Part shown: positions 17,350 through 25,650 of the stretch, piece by piece
How positions within the stretch are numbered: position 1 is the first letter of the stretch
How the letters are laid out: every line of letters starts with the position of its first letter
Source of the DNA: Pseudohongiella sp. O18
GTDB taxonomy: Bacteria > Pseudomonadota > Gammaproteobacteria > Pseudomonadales > Pseudohongiellaceae
Direction: 5' to 3'
Length of the DNA stretch: 64,000 bases
Assembly (NCBI RefSeq): GCF_021729085.1
Contig: NZ_JAJSAR010000001.1
Span: 620,001 to 684,000, forward strand
Position numbers and translations under genes: made by a program
Notes under the pieces: model-generated
Database searches by the model: none
Told to the model about the DNA's origin: nothing
The model's input: only the letters and a program-made list of their open reading frames with translations

Positions 17350-18717
17350 ATGGCTATTGCAGTTGTTCTCGTCCTGTTGGTCGTTGGCTCCGTCGTCTTT
17401 CACTTTGCCAGTCCGTGGTGGTTTACTGAAATCGCCTCAAACTGGGCAAACATCGACTTCACGGTTAATCTCACTTTCTGGGTAACCGGCTTTGTATTCA
17501 TAGCCGTAAACCTTTTCCTGGCCTATAGTGTCTATCAGTATCGCCAACGCAAGGGCGAGGCCAGCAAGGCTGTATATGAGCCGGAAAATGCCCGCCTTGA
17601 GACTGGCCTGACAGTTATTACCACACTGGGCGTTGCTGCATTGCTGGCGCCAGGTCTGTTTGTTTGGGCCCAGTTTGTTACCGTCCCGGAAGAAGCCAGC
17701 GAATTCGAAGCCTTCGCGTCACAGTGGCAATGGTCCTTCCGTTACCCTGGCGCTGATGGCCAGCTTGGCACTGCCGATATCCAGCACATTACTGAAACCA
17801 ACCCCTGGGGCATCAACCCTGACGATCCGAACGGGCAGGATGATGTGGTGGTCAAAAAGCCCTACATGGCGCTTCCGCTTAACGAGCCGGCCAAAGTCCT
17901 GCTCCGCTCTCGAGATGTACTGCATAACTACACCGTACCCCATTTCCGCGTGAAGATGGACATGGTGCCGGGTATGGTTTCTTACATGTGGCTGGAACCA
18001 ACCCGTACAGGTGTCTTTGATATCCTCTGCGAGCAATACTGCGGGCTTGGTCACCACATCATGCGCGGCCGGGTTGAAATCATGGAACCGGGCGATTTCC
18101 AGAGCTGGCTTGCTGATCAGCCCACTTTTGCCGAAACCCAGGCGCAACCGGCTGCCGACGTCGCGGCAGGCCAGCAGTCATACATGGTCTGCGCCAGCTG
18201 CCATGGGCAGAACGGCGAAGGCAACCGTGCCCTGAATGCGCCAGCACTGGCGGGATTGCAGCCCTGGTACATTGAACGCCAACTGCGCTACTACTCTGAA
18301 GGGGTGCGTGGCGCCAATCCGGAAGACACCACTGGCCAGTCCATGGCCCCCATGGCAAATATGGTCAACTCTGATACAGCAAGACGTAATGTGGCGGCGT
18401 ACATCCAAACCCTTTCCGGTAACGACTCTGCCCAGACCACCATCAGCGGCGATATCGATCGTGGCGCACGCATCTACAGTGCCAACTGTGCGGCCTGCCA
18501 TGGTGACGACGGCCGCGGCAGCTGGGCAACGGACGCACCTGCACTGGCGGGTATGGACGACTGGTACCTTGCGCTGCAGCTGGAAAAATACCGCAGCGGC
18601 ATTCGCGGCCAGCACCGTGATGACGATTATGGTTACCAGATGACATCGATGGTGAAGGCGATGCGCACAGAAGAACAGCAGAATGACGTCATTGCCTATA
18701 TCAATTCGCTGCGCTGA
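17350..18717 (+). CDS. coxB: Cytochrome c oxidase subunit II fused to two cytochrome c domains
   Basis: Electron-entry subunit of a haem-copper oxidase. Start ATG 17350 has AAGGAT upstream and gives 455 residues. Order: N-terminal membrane segment, second and third hydrophobic segments (about 38-60 and 88-108), cupredoxin domain with the CuA ligands His192, Cys227, Cys231, His235 and Met238, then two cytochrome c domains with CASCH at 281-285 and CAACH at 380-384. A double c-type fusion is less common than the single one and implies electrons enter through a covalently attached wire. First gene of a plus-strand operon that resembles rhizobial coxMNOP, because two subunit III-like genes follow subunit I. 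Confidence 0.93.
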   Translation: MAIAVVLVLLVVGSVVFHFASPWWFTEIASNWANIDFTVNLTFWVTGFVFIAVNLFLAYSVYQYRQRKGEASKAVYEPENARLETGLTVITTLGVAALLAPGLFVWAQFVTVPEEASEFEAFASQWQWSFRYPGADGQLGTADIQHITETNPWGINPDDPNGQDDVVVKKPYMALPLNEPAKVLLRSRDVLHNYTVPHFRVKMDMVPGMVSYMWLEPTRTGVFDILCEQYCGLGHHIMRGRVEIMEPGDFQSWLADQPTFAETQAQPAADVAAGQQSYMVCASCHGQNGEGNRALNAPALAGLQPWYIERQLRYYSEGVRGANPEDTTGQSMAPMANMVNSDTARRNVAAYIQTLSGNDSAQTTISGDIDRGARIYSANCAACHGDDGRGSWATDAPALAGMDDWYLALQLEKYRSGIRGQHRDDDYGYQMTSMVKAMRTEEQQNDVIAYINSLR

Positions 18718-18787
18718 GAGACCGGGCAGGACTTTAAAACAATAATTTGAATAGCTGGACAGGGTTCTACACCCGGAGGATGTTTAC

Positions 18788-20551
18788 ATGGCATACGTAC
18801 CATTGGCCGACCAGGACGATCCGCACGCCCTGCATGATCCGCACAGTTTCATCACAAAATATGTCTGGAGCCAGGATCACAAGGTAATCGCGATTCAGTA
18901 CGGCGGCACTGCCATCTTTGTCGGATTGATCGCATTGGGGCTCTCGATCCTGATGCGCTTGCAGCTGGGTTTCCCTGACTCGATCAGCTGGATAGATCCT
19001 GCCTTTTATTATCAGGCCGTGACCATGCACGGCATGATCATGGTGGTATATCTGTTGACGGCCCTGTTCCTGGGCGGTTTTGGCAATTACCTGATTCCTC
19101 TGATGTGTGGCACCCGGGACATGGTGTTTCCGTTCCTCAACATGCTTAGCTTCTGGTTCTATCTGCTGTCAGTGATCATTCTTCTGGCAAGCTTCTTTGT
19201 GACGGGAGGGCCGGCGGGTGCTGGCTGGACCCTTTATGCGCCGCAGTCGATAACGGCCGGTACGCCGGGTTCTGGCGGCGGCATGCTTTTGATGCTGATC
19301 TCCCTCGCCGTGTTTATCGTGGCCTTCACGATGGGCGGTCTCAACTATGTGACCACCATCCTCCAGGCGCGTACCCGTGGCATGACACTGATGCGTATGC
19401 CGCTTTCCATCTGGGGCATCTTTACGGCGACAGTTCTCGGTCTGTTCGCCTTCCCGGCACTGTTGGTCAGCGCAATCATGCTTGGCTTTGACCTGGTGCT
19501 CGGTACCAGCTTCTTCATGCCAGCTATGATGCAGTTGGGAGAGCAGTCAACTCAGGATGGCGGCAGCCCGATTCTCTTCCAGCATCTGTTCTGGTTCTTC
19601 GGGCACCCGGAAGTGTACATCGTGGCACTCCCTGCATTCGGCCTGGTGTCCGATGTGATCGCAACCCATGCCCGCAAGAACATCTTTGGATACCGCATGA
19701 TGGTCTGGGCGATTATTGCCATCGGTGGCCTCAGCTTCCTGGTCTGGGCTCACCACATGTATGTCAGCGGCATGAACCCATATTTTGGTTTCTTCTTCGC
19801 GACCACTACCCTGATCATCGCAGTACCCACCGCATTGAAAGTCTACAACTGGGTACTGACACTGTGGCAGGGCAATATAAGACTCAATACGCCCATGCTG
19901 TTCGCCATTGGCTTTATTTTTACCTTTGTCCACGGGGGCCTGACCGGACTGTTCCTGGGCAATGTGATTATTGACGTACCACTTGCCGACACCTACTTTG
20001 TGGTCGCTCACTTCCACATGGTGATGGGTGTGTCTCCAGTGCTGGTGCTGTATGCAGCCCTGTATCACTGGTATCCAAAAATGACCGGCCGCATGTACAA
20101 CGAGACAATGGGTAAAGTCCATTTCTGGTGTACTTTCCTTGGCACTTACGCCATTTATCTGCCCATGCACTACCTGGGGTTCCTGGGTGTTCCGCGCCGC
20201 TACTACGAGATGGGCAATACTGATTTTGTGCCTGCAACCGCTCAGGCGCTTAACGCCAACATCACCATCGCTGCGATTTTCGTAGCCACGGCTCAGGTGC
20301 TGTTCTTCATCAACATCTTTATGAGCCTGCGCAAAGAGAAAGACGCCGGTGGCAATCCCTGGGGCGCCACCACTCTCGAGTGGCAGACACCTGACACCCC
20401 TCCCAAGCATGGCAACTGGGGTCCGGAACTGCCAACCGTTTATCGCTGGGCCTATGACTACAGCGTGCCGGGCGCCAAACAGGACTTCATCCCCCAGAAC
20501 GAACCGGGAGAGGAATACGAGAAGACCTTTCATACGCGAGGTCACTCATGA
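18788..20551 (+). CDS. ctaD: Cytochrome c oxidase subunit I
   Basis: Catalytic subunit with low-spin haem and the haem-CuB site; twelve or more transmembrane helices, 587 residues. Visible active-site features: GHPEVY with the CuB His and cross-linked Tyr, WAHHM with the paired CuB His, haem ligands in AHFHMVMG, the K-channel lysine in VPTALKVYNW, and the D-channel Asp in GTRDMVFPFLN. These identify an A-type proton-pumping oxidase. Ribosome binding site GGAGGA precedes the ATG. Its stop overlaps the start of the next gene (ATGA). It is clearly diverged from the other subunit I gene at 25651-27255, so the two are not a recent duplication. Confidence 0.95.
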   Translation: MAYVPLADQDDPHALHDPHSFITKYVWSQDHKVIAIQYGGTAIFVGLIALGLSILMRLQLGFPDSISWIDPAFYYQAVTMHGMIMVVYLLTALFLGGFGNYLIPLMCGTRDMVFPFLNMLSFWFYLLSVIILLASFFVTGGPAGAGWTLYAPQSITAGTPGSGGGMLLMLISLAVFIVAFTMGGLNYVTTILQARTRGMTLMRMPLSIWGIFTATVLGLFAFPALLVSAIMLGFDLVLGTSFFMPAMMQLGEQSTQDGGSPILFQHLFWFFGHPEVYIVALPAFGLVSDVIATHARKNIFGYRMMVWAIIAIGGLSFLVWAHHMYVSGMNPYFGFFFATTTLIIAVPTALKVYNWVLTLWQGNIRLNTPMLFAIGFIFTFVHGGLTGLFLGNVIIDVPLADTYFVVAHFHMVMGVSPVLVLYAALYHWYPKMTGRMYNETMGKVHFWCTFLGTYAIYLPMHYLGFLGVPRRYYEMGNTDFVPATAQALNANITIAAIFVATAQVLFFINIFMSLRKEKDAGGNPWGATTLEWQTPDTPPKHGNWGPELPTVYRWAYDYSVPGAKQDFIPQNEPGEEYEKTFHTRGHS

Positions 20552-21180
20552 GTTTGTATCGTCAAGTTACTGAGAAACCCTGGAATCAGGTAGGTCTGCC
20601 AGATGGTATAGAGGCGCGGCCTACTTTCCAGGTACCCGACCAGAAAGTGGCACTGGTGCTGTTTGTAATCGTGGCATGCGTGCTGTTCTCCTTGCTGACT
20701 GTTTCGTATTACCTGCGAATTGCCTGGGGTGCAGGCGACTGGGTGCCAGTGTCAGAACCTGCCACGCTATGGGTCAATACCGGCGTTTTGGTGGCATGTA
20801 GTGCGGTGTTGCAGTGGTCATTGATACAGGCACGACGCCAGGAGGCTATTCGACTGACATCAATGGCGGGACTTTTGTTCGTGGCGGGTGGCTTACTGAC
20901 GCTGGTATTTATTGCAGGTCAGTACACTGCATGGCAAATCCTGATAGGGGGCGGTTATACGCTACAGAGCAACCCGGCCAACGCCTTCTTTTACCTGTTG
21001 ACGGGGGTTCACATACTGCACCTGGCCGGAGGTTTATGGGTTTGGACCAAAGCGCTGTTTCATATGAGCAGCGGTGCGAAAGCCGGCGACAGCCGCCTGA
21101 GTATCGAGCTTTGTACCTGGTACTGGCACTTCCTGCTGTTGGTCTGGTTTGGCCTGTTTTACGTGCTATCAACCACCTGA
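20548..21180 (+). CDS. Subunit III-like haem-copper oxidase protein (first copy)
   Basis: A 210-residue membrane protein of the cytochrome oxidase subunit III family. About five helices are seen, with the family signature FFYLLTGVHILHLAGG and the terminal WYWHFLLLVWFGLFYVL. Its start overlaps the stop of subunit I by 4 bases. A second subunit III-like gene follows, as coxO and coxP do in rhizobial coxMNOP, so the pair may jointly form the subunit. Confidence 0.87.
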   Translation: MSLYRQVTEKPWNQVGLPDGIEARPTFQVPDQKVALVLFVIVACVLFSLLTVSYYLRIAWGAGDWVPVSEPATLWVNTGVLVACSAVLQWSLIQARRQEAIRLTSMAGLLFVAGGLLTLVFIAGQYTAWQILIGGGYTLQSNPANAFFYLLTGVHILHLAGGLWVWTKALFHMSSGAKAGDSRLSIELCTWYWHFLLLVWFGLFYVLSTT

Positions 21181-21235
21181 TGCAACCGATGTGGATCTTA
21201 AAAAAGAATAATTGGACTACAGAAAGGAAATTAAC

Positions 21236-21922
21236 ATGAGTCAGAGCGAGGCAGTAGCCAACGGCAGCCCGACAGCAGGGGGCATGACTGGCTTTGTACA
21301 GGACTGGAAGTCTGACAAACAGACTTATCAGGTACCCTGGGGCAAGGCCATGATGTGGATCTTCCTGGTCAGTGATACCTTCATTTTCTCCTGCTTCCTG
21401 GTCGGGTACATGACCGTGCGGATATCGACCGCAGACCCATGGCCACTTGCCACGGAAGTTTTTGCATTGTCCTTTTTCGGCAGTGACCCGATTCCTCTCA
21501 TTCTGATCGCCATCATGACCTTTGTGCTGATTACCAGTAGCGGCACGATGGCGCTGGCAGTGAACTTCGGCTATCGGCGCGACAAGCGCAAGACCGTCAT
21601 GTTCATGTTGTTTACCGCCGCACTGGGTGCCACGTTTGTGGGTATGCAAGCTTACGAATGGTCAAAACTGATTGGCTATGGGGTCAGGCCCTGGAGTAAT
21701 CCCTGGGGTGCGGAACAGTTCGGGTCGGTTTTCTACATGATCACAGGCTTTCACGGTCTCCACGTTTCAGCCGGGGTCATATACCTTTTGATTATCGCTC
21801 GCAAAGTAGCGCGCGGCGATTATGACAAGAAAGGCTACGAAATTGTCGAGATCACTGGACTTTACTGGCACTTCGTTGACCTGGTCTGGGTGTTTATTTT
21901 CGCCTTCTTCTACTTATTGTGA
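21236..21922 (+). CDS. Subunit III-like haem-copper oxidase protein (second copy)
   Basis: Membrane protein of 228 residues from the subunit III family. I use ATG 21236 because AAGGAAA lies seven bases upstream; an in-frame TTG at 21212 lacks such a site. Five helices are apparent, with the signature FYMITGFHGLHVSAGV and a C-terminal WHFVDLVWVFIFAFFYL, both closer to canonical subunit III than those of the preceding gene. Part of the same operon. Confidence 0.88.
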   Translation: MSQSEAVANGSPTAGGMTGFVQDWKSDKQTYQVPWGKAMMWIFLVSDTFIFSCFLVGYMTVRISTADPWPLATEVFALSFFGSDPIPLILIAIMTFVLITSSGTMALAVNFGYRRDKRKTVMFMLFTAALGATFVGMQAYEWSKLIGYGVRPWSNPWGAEQFGSVFYMITGFHGLHVSAGVIYLLIIARKVARGDYDKKGYEIVEITGLYWHFVDLVWVFIFAFFYLL

Positions 21923-21982
21923 GTTGGTGTTTGACGAAATTGACCCTGAACATATTCTGAAAACAATCTGAGGAGCCTGGTT

Positions 21983-22333
21983 ATGGCATCTGAAGCAGGA
22001 CAACAACACCCGCTGGGGATTTATTACAAGATCTGGATTTTGCTGTTTGTGCTGAGTTTGTTCAGCTACATGGTCGACTACCTGGATGTGCAGGGCGTTA
22101 TGCGCTGGACACTGGTATTACTTTTTATGGCGTTGAAGGCCGGATTCATCTTAGCCATCTTTATGCATGTAAAGTGGGAGCGGATGGCATTGGTCATGAC
22201 CATTCTTGGTCCGCCAATAGTATTGTTGCTGTTGATCTTCTTTATGGCAGTAGAGGGCAATTATACAGAGTCGGCCCGTGTCCAGTACCTGGGGCATGAC
22301 GCCAACCAGGCACCGGCGCACGTTGAACATTAA
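21983..22333 (+). CDS. Cytochrome c oxidase subunit IV family protein
   Basis: Small membrane protein (116 residues) with three helices, matching prokaryotic cytochrome c oxidase subunit IV. The FMALKAGFILAIFMHVKWE segment is the family hallmark. GAGGAG precedes the ATG. Last gene of the plus-strand oxidase operon. Its stop overlaps that of the convergent gene by four bases (TTAA). Confidence 0.85.
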   Translation: MASEAGQQHPLGIYYKIWILLFVLSLFSYMVDYLDVQGVMRWTLVLLFMALKAGFILAIFMHVKWERMALVMTILGPPIVLLLLIFFMAVEGNYTESARVQYLGHDANQAPAHVEH

Positions 22334-22995
22334 CCAAGGCTGGAATGACGGAGCAGTTTTTCCAGATCGGTTTTGATATCGTCGATCCCGTGGGTACTGT
22401 CGTAATACATCATGACATTGCCCACCGGATCGACAAAAAAGATGTAGTTGTCGTCTGACAGATTCAATTCCACACCTTTAGCGGCCAGATTGTTCTCTAC
22501 GCTGGTCTCATCTGCAAACGCCACCCCCATGCTGGGGAACTCGGCACGAAAATGATCTCGACTTTCCTGGCTCAACGGCGACATATTCGCAGCCAGGTCA
22601 CCTGCCTCAAGGTAGTAGCGCCTTACTCGCGGCGTATTCTTATTCAGCGTGATGTGCATTTGCCGAAGTAAATGAATGCGCTCCCGGCAGGATGCATCAC
22701 AGTCCTGAGTGTTTACGAATACGATATGCCAGGGTTGCGGCTCATAATCATCATCGCTTTCCAGCTCAGCCACCAGTTCGTCAAATGACCGAAAAACAGG
22801 ATTACCTGCCGCGTCGAGCATGGCCAGATCGGTGATGTCGGCTGGTGGATTTATCAGATTACCTTTATTGACAGTTCCGCCAAAAAATCCGGACTCAGAC
22901 GCTGAGCGAAATGCGAATGTTGCCATTGTGATCGGAACAAATGCGATCAGCAGCAAAAATGCGAGTTTAAGTTTGGTACGAGTCATTTGTTGCAT
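22330..22995 (-). CDS. Membrane-anchored thioredoxin-like protein of the oxidase cluster
   Basis: A 221-residue protein with one N-terminal membrane helix (about 7-25) and a periplasmic domain of thioredoxin/SCO type. The Cys pair in DCDASCRER sits where SCO proteins bind copper, but the spacing is CDASC rather than CPxxC, and a conserved-looking FVDPVGNVMMYYD strand follows. A gene of this kind accompanies SURF1 in Pseudomonas oxidase clusters. Its ATG is one base after the surf1 stop and its ribosome binding site GGAGAG lies within surf1. A role in oxidase assembly or redox maintenance is inference. Confidence 0.75.
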   Translation of the reverse strand: MQQMTRTKLKLAFLLLIAFVPITMATFAFRSASESGFFGGTVNKGNLINPPADITDLAMLDAAGNPVFRSFDELVAELESDDDYEPQPWHIVFVNTQDCDASCRERIHLLRQMHITLNKNTPRVRRYYLEAGDLAANMSPLSQESRDHFRAEFPSMGVAFADETSVENNLAAKGVELNLSDDNYIFFVDPVGNVMMYYDSTHGIDDIKTDLEKLLRHSSLG

Positions 22996-22996
22996 A

Positions 22997-23695
22997 TCAG
23001 CTCTCCGAACGTCTGAAACTGAACATTAAATATAGGACGATGAGCACCGCTGCCATCAGGAACCACTGGATAGCGTAACCACGATGCACACCGGGTCGTG
23101 TATTTATGGCCTGCCAATTTGGCTGCAGGAGTCCTGGTGAGCCGGTCTCCAGTCTAACGCTATAGGGCAGCAGATCCTGGCCAAGCACTTCGGCTGAGCT
23201 CGGCAAATCAATTTTCTGGACGACCTGTGGCCAGGAATCCGTGTAGATATCTTCGGCAAACATCATCAATTCGCCATCTGGCACATAGATCACCGCATTT
23301 ATCGTCACCAGGCCTTCCGGCGCACTGACACTGGGAAGCTCCTGCCGTGTGCGGCCCTGCGGCACCCACCCCCGATTGACCAGAAGCACTCCATAGTCAG
23401 TGTCGAATGGTGTCAGTACCTCATAACCCACCTGAGAGTCATATATCCGGTTGTCGAGGTAGAACTGCCGGCGCCCGTCAAATCGTCCAGTCGCCTGAAC
23501 ACGGGTCCAGCCAAGATCCTGCTGAAGCCAGTCTACCCTGTCCAGCGTGACTGGCGCTTCCAGCAGACGCTGCTCATACTGGTTCTGCAGATCAATCTTC
23601 TGCTGTTCGCGCGACAACTGCCAGAAGCCCAGTGTTAGCAGCAAAGGGAACAGCAGGGCAGTGAACACTGTGAGTTTCCAGTTTATTCGAAACAA
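22997..23695 (-). CDS. SURF1 family oxidase assembly protein
   Basis: Inner-membrane assembly factor thought to help insert haem A into subunit I. The 232 residues contain two transmembrane helices, near the N-terminus (about 10-28) and at the C-terminus (YAIQWFLMAAVLIVLYLMF, about 208-227), with a periplasmic domain between; the family motifs LGFWQL, VNRGWVPQG and RGYAIQWF are present. The start is TTG 23695 with GAGG six bases upstream. It immediately precedes the thioredoxin-like gene. Confidence 0.92.
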   Translation of the reverse strand: MFRINWKLTVFTALLFPLLLTLGFWQLSREQQKIDLQNQYEQRLLEAPVTLDRVDWLQQDLGWTRVQATGRFDGRRQFYLDNRIYDSQVGYEVLTPFDTDYGVLLVNRGWVPQGRTRQELPSVSAPEGLVTINAVIYVPDGELMMFAEDIYTDSWPQVVQKIDLPSSAEVLGQDLLPYSVRLETGSPGLLQPNWQAINTRPGVHRGYAIQWFLMAAVLIVLYLMFSFRRSES

Positions 23696-23767
23696 GCCAA
23701 CCTCAATCTATGCTGCTATTATGGTTTTCCAATATTTGAACTTTACGGAATCCTTCAGAGGACCACT

Positions 23768-23977
23768 ATGTTACAAGCTGCTATTGTTGTTTTGCTGATC
23801 GGCATTTTGATCAGTCTGGCTGCCGGATTTTATTTTTTCTACAAAGACCAGGGTAGATCCAAGCGTGTTATGTATGCTTTGGGTGTACGCGTAACGATGG
23901 CGGTAATTTTGATGGTCCTGGTTTTTTACGGACTTAGTACTGGCCAGCTGAATCTACAGACCCCCTGGAACCTCTGA
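23768..23977 (+). CDS. DUF2909 twin-transmembrane protein
   Basis: A 69-residue protein with two transmembrane helices joined by a short basic turn (DQGRSKRVMYALGVR). This matches the DUF2909 family of small proteins commonly found in Pseudomonas-type cytochrome oxidase clusters beside SURF1; the molecular role is unknown to me. AGAGGA precedes the ATG. It diverges from surf1 and converges on coxC. Confidence 0.82.
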   Translation: MLQAAIVVLLIGILISLAAGFYFFYKDQGRSKRVMYALGVRVTMAVILMVLVFYGLSTGQLNLQTPWNL

Positions 23978-24002
23978 CACTTTCACAATTAAAAACCTTC
24001 TC

Positions 24003-24033
24003 AAAAAAAGACGGCCCGCATAAGCGAGCCGTC
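24003..24033 (-). terminator. Intrinsic terminator of the coxB-ctaD-cox11-coxC operon
   Basis: Read on the minus strand, a stem GACGGC...GCCGTC extended by inner CGC/GCG pairs (24010-24033, loop TTAT) is followed directly by seven T (24009-24003). It lies 38 bases after the coxC stop. Confidence 0.9.
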
Positions 24034-24070
24034 CCTGGTCATATGTCACTGAATGACGACCGATTGATGT

Positions 24071-24997
24071 TTACAGCAAGTAAACAAAGATAAACAGACC
24101 TACCCAGACCACGTCAACGAAGTGCCAGTACCAGGCAGCTGCTTCGAATCCAAAGTGGTCATTCGGCTTGAAATGGCCCTTCAGGCAACGCAGCAGCATG
24201 ACGATCAGGATGAACGTACCCAGCGTCACGTGGAAGCCGTGGAAACCCGTGAGCAGGAAGAACGTAGAACCGTAGATGCCGGAATCCAGGGTAATGCCGT
24301 AGTGTCCATAGGCTTCTACATATTCCAGCGCCTGCAATGCCAGGAACAGGATACCCAGAGCTACTGTCACAAACATCCACTGGAGCAGACGCTTGCGGTT
24401 TTCTGCCTTCAGCGCAACGTGCGCATAGTGCAGAGTCACCGATGAAGTAATCAGGATGACCGTGTTCCAGAAGGGCAGGTAGCCAGCGAAGAAGCTCACG
24501 CTCCACTCTTTGACGTTCAATCCTTCGTGCGGGTTAGTAAACAGTGTGGGATCCGGGTTGACGACCAGCGGCCACGCAGCCTGGAATTCCGGCCACAGTA
24601 CTTCACCCGCCAGACCCTTCTCGCCTTCACCGCCGAGCCACGGCACTGCCAGTGTCCGGATGTAGAACAGGGCGCCGAAGAATGCCGCGAAGAACATCAC
24701 CTCAGAAAAAATGAACCATGCCATACCCCAGACGTATGAGCGCTTGAGCTGGTCATTGTTCAAACCGGCGTGGTTTTCACGAATCACTGTGGCGAACCAC
24801 TGGAAAATGATGAAGGACAGCAACAGGAATCCGGCCAGGGCTATCCAGGTGGACACCGCTACAGAATCACCCGCAGACACGTCATTCAACACGCTGCCTA
24901 AGCCAAATACCATGAAGAACAAACCAATCGATGCAAAGAACGGATACTTGGTCTGTTCCGGTACGTAATACACACTATGGGAGCTTTCGCTGGCCAT
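24071..24997 (-). CDS. coxC: Cytochrome c oxidase subunit III
   Basis: Canonical seven-helix subunit III, 308 residues. Visible signatures are MAWFIFSEVMFFAAFFGALFY, the lipid-binding HFGF segment and FFLLTGFHGFHVTLGTF, ending with WYWHFVDVVWVGLFIFVYLL. Last gene of the minus-strand oxidase operon, with GGAG upstream of the ATG and an intrinsic terminator downstream. It is longer and closer to the typical aa3 subunit III than the two subunit III-like proteins of the other operon. Confidence 0.95.
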   Translation of the reverse strand: MASESSHSVYYVPEQTKYPFFASIGLFFMVFGLGSVLNDVSAGDSVAVSTWIALAGFLLLSFIIFQWFATVIRENHAGLNNDQLKRSYVWGMAWFIFSEVMFFAAFFGALFYIRTLAVPWLGGEGEKGLAGEVLWPEFQAAWPLVVNPDPTLFTNPHEGLNVKEWSVSFFAGYLPFWNTVILITSSVTLHYAHVALKAENRKRLLQWMFVTVALGILFLALQALEYVEAYGHYGITLDSGIYGSTFFLLTGFHGFHVTLGTFILIVMLLRCLKGHFKPNDHFGFEAAAWYWHFVDVVWVGLFIFVYLL

Positions 24998-25031
24998 CTT
25001 ATCTCTCCAGAAATAACAATATTATTCTCGT

Positions 25032-25598
25032 TTACCTGCTGGCTACTGCCGCTGTCTTACTTTTTTCCGTGATGTCGTACAGCGTATAGGACAAGGTCAG
25101 TTTGGTGATCTCTTCCGGCAGCCTGGGGTCAACAAAAAAGCGCAGTGCCATGTCGACCGTTTCACCAGCCTGCAAAGGCTGTTCTGCAAAACAGAAGCAT
25201 TCAATCTTGTTCAGATGGCCTGCTGCTGCGTTGGGCGCCACACTCGGAATCGCCTGTCCTACCATCAAGGTGTCTCGTGGATTGCTGACACGGTAATGAA
25301 CTACATGAACCTCACCTGGCTTGACGCGCATCTGATTGACAGAGGGCTTGAACTCCCAGCCCATCTCGACGTTCTGGTGCGCAATGAACTGCACCGTTAC
25401 TTCGCGATCTTCTTCAATCAGCTGACCGGCTTCCGCAACTTCCACGCGTCCGCCAGTCTTGCCGTTTAAACCTGTGATGTCACAAATCACGTCATACAGA
25501 GGTACCAGAGCAAATCCAAATGCAAACATACCTACCACGGCAAACAACAATTTTACGGCTAGTTTCTTGTTATTACCTTTCGCTACGTTCTTGGTCAT
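25032..25598 (-). CDS. ctaG: Cytochrome c oxidase assembly protein Cox11 (CtaG)
   Basis: Copper chaperone that builds the CuB centre of subunit I. One N-terminal membrane helix (about 12-33) is followed by a periplasmic immunoglobulin-like domain containing the copper-binding pair in IECFCFAEQPL. Length 188 residues is usual. It lies between ctaD and coxC, the standard place. Ribosome binding site GGAG. Confidence 0.95.
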   Translation of the reverse strand: MTKNVAKGNNKKLAVKLLFAVVGMFAFGFALVPLYDVICDITGLNGKTGGRVEVAEAGQLIEEDREVTVQFIAHQNVEMGWEFKPSVNQMRVKPGEVHVVHYRVSNPRDTLMVGQAIPSVAPNAAAGHLNKIECFCFAEQPLQAGETVDMALRFFVDPRLPEEITKLTLSYTLYDITEKSKTAAVASR

Positions 25599-25650
25599 CT
25601 CATCTACTCCGGTACAACTACATCGTAAATTTGACAGTACCTCTTTGCCC

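Noticed and set aside
17183-17485. 100-residue GTG-start frame with a strong ribosome binding site upstream of coxB
   Set aside because: It runs about 135 bases into coxB in another frame, its product is Cys/Ser/Arg-rich without domain features, and it resembles out-of-frame translation. The purine-rich site may be incidental.
19547-20545. Long antisense frame (332 codons) opposite ctaD
   Set aside because: The plus strand encodes an unmistakable oxidase subunit I; the antisense product is His/Gln/Glu-rich, typical of the complement of a membrane-protein gene.
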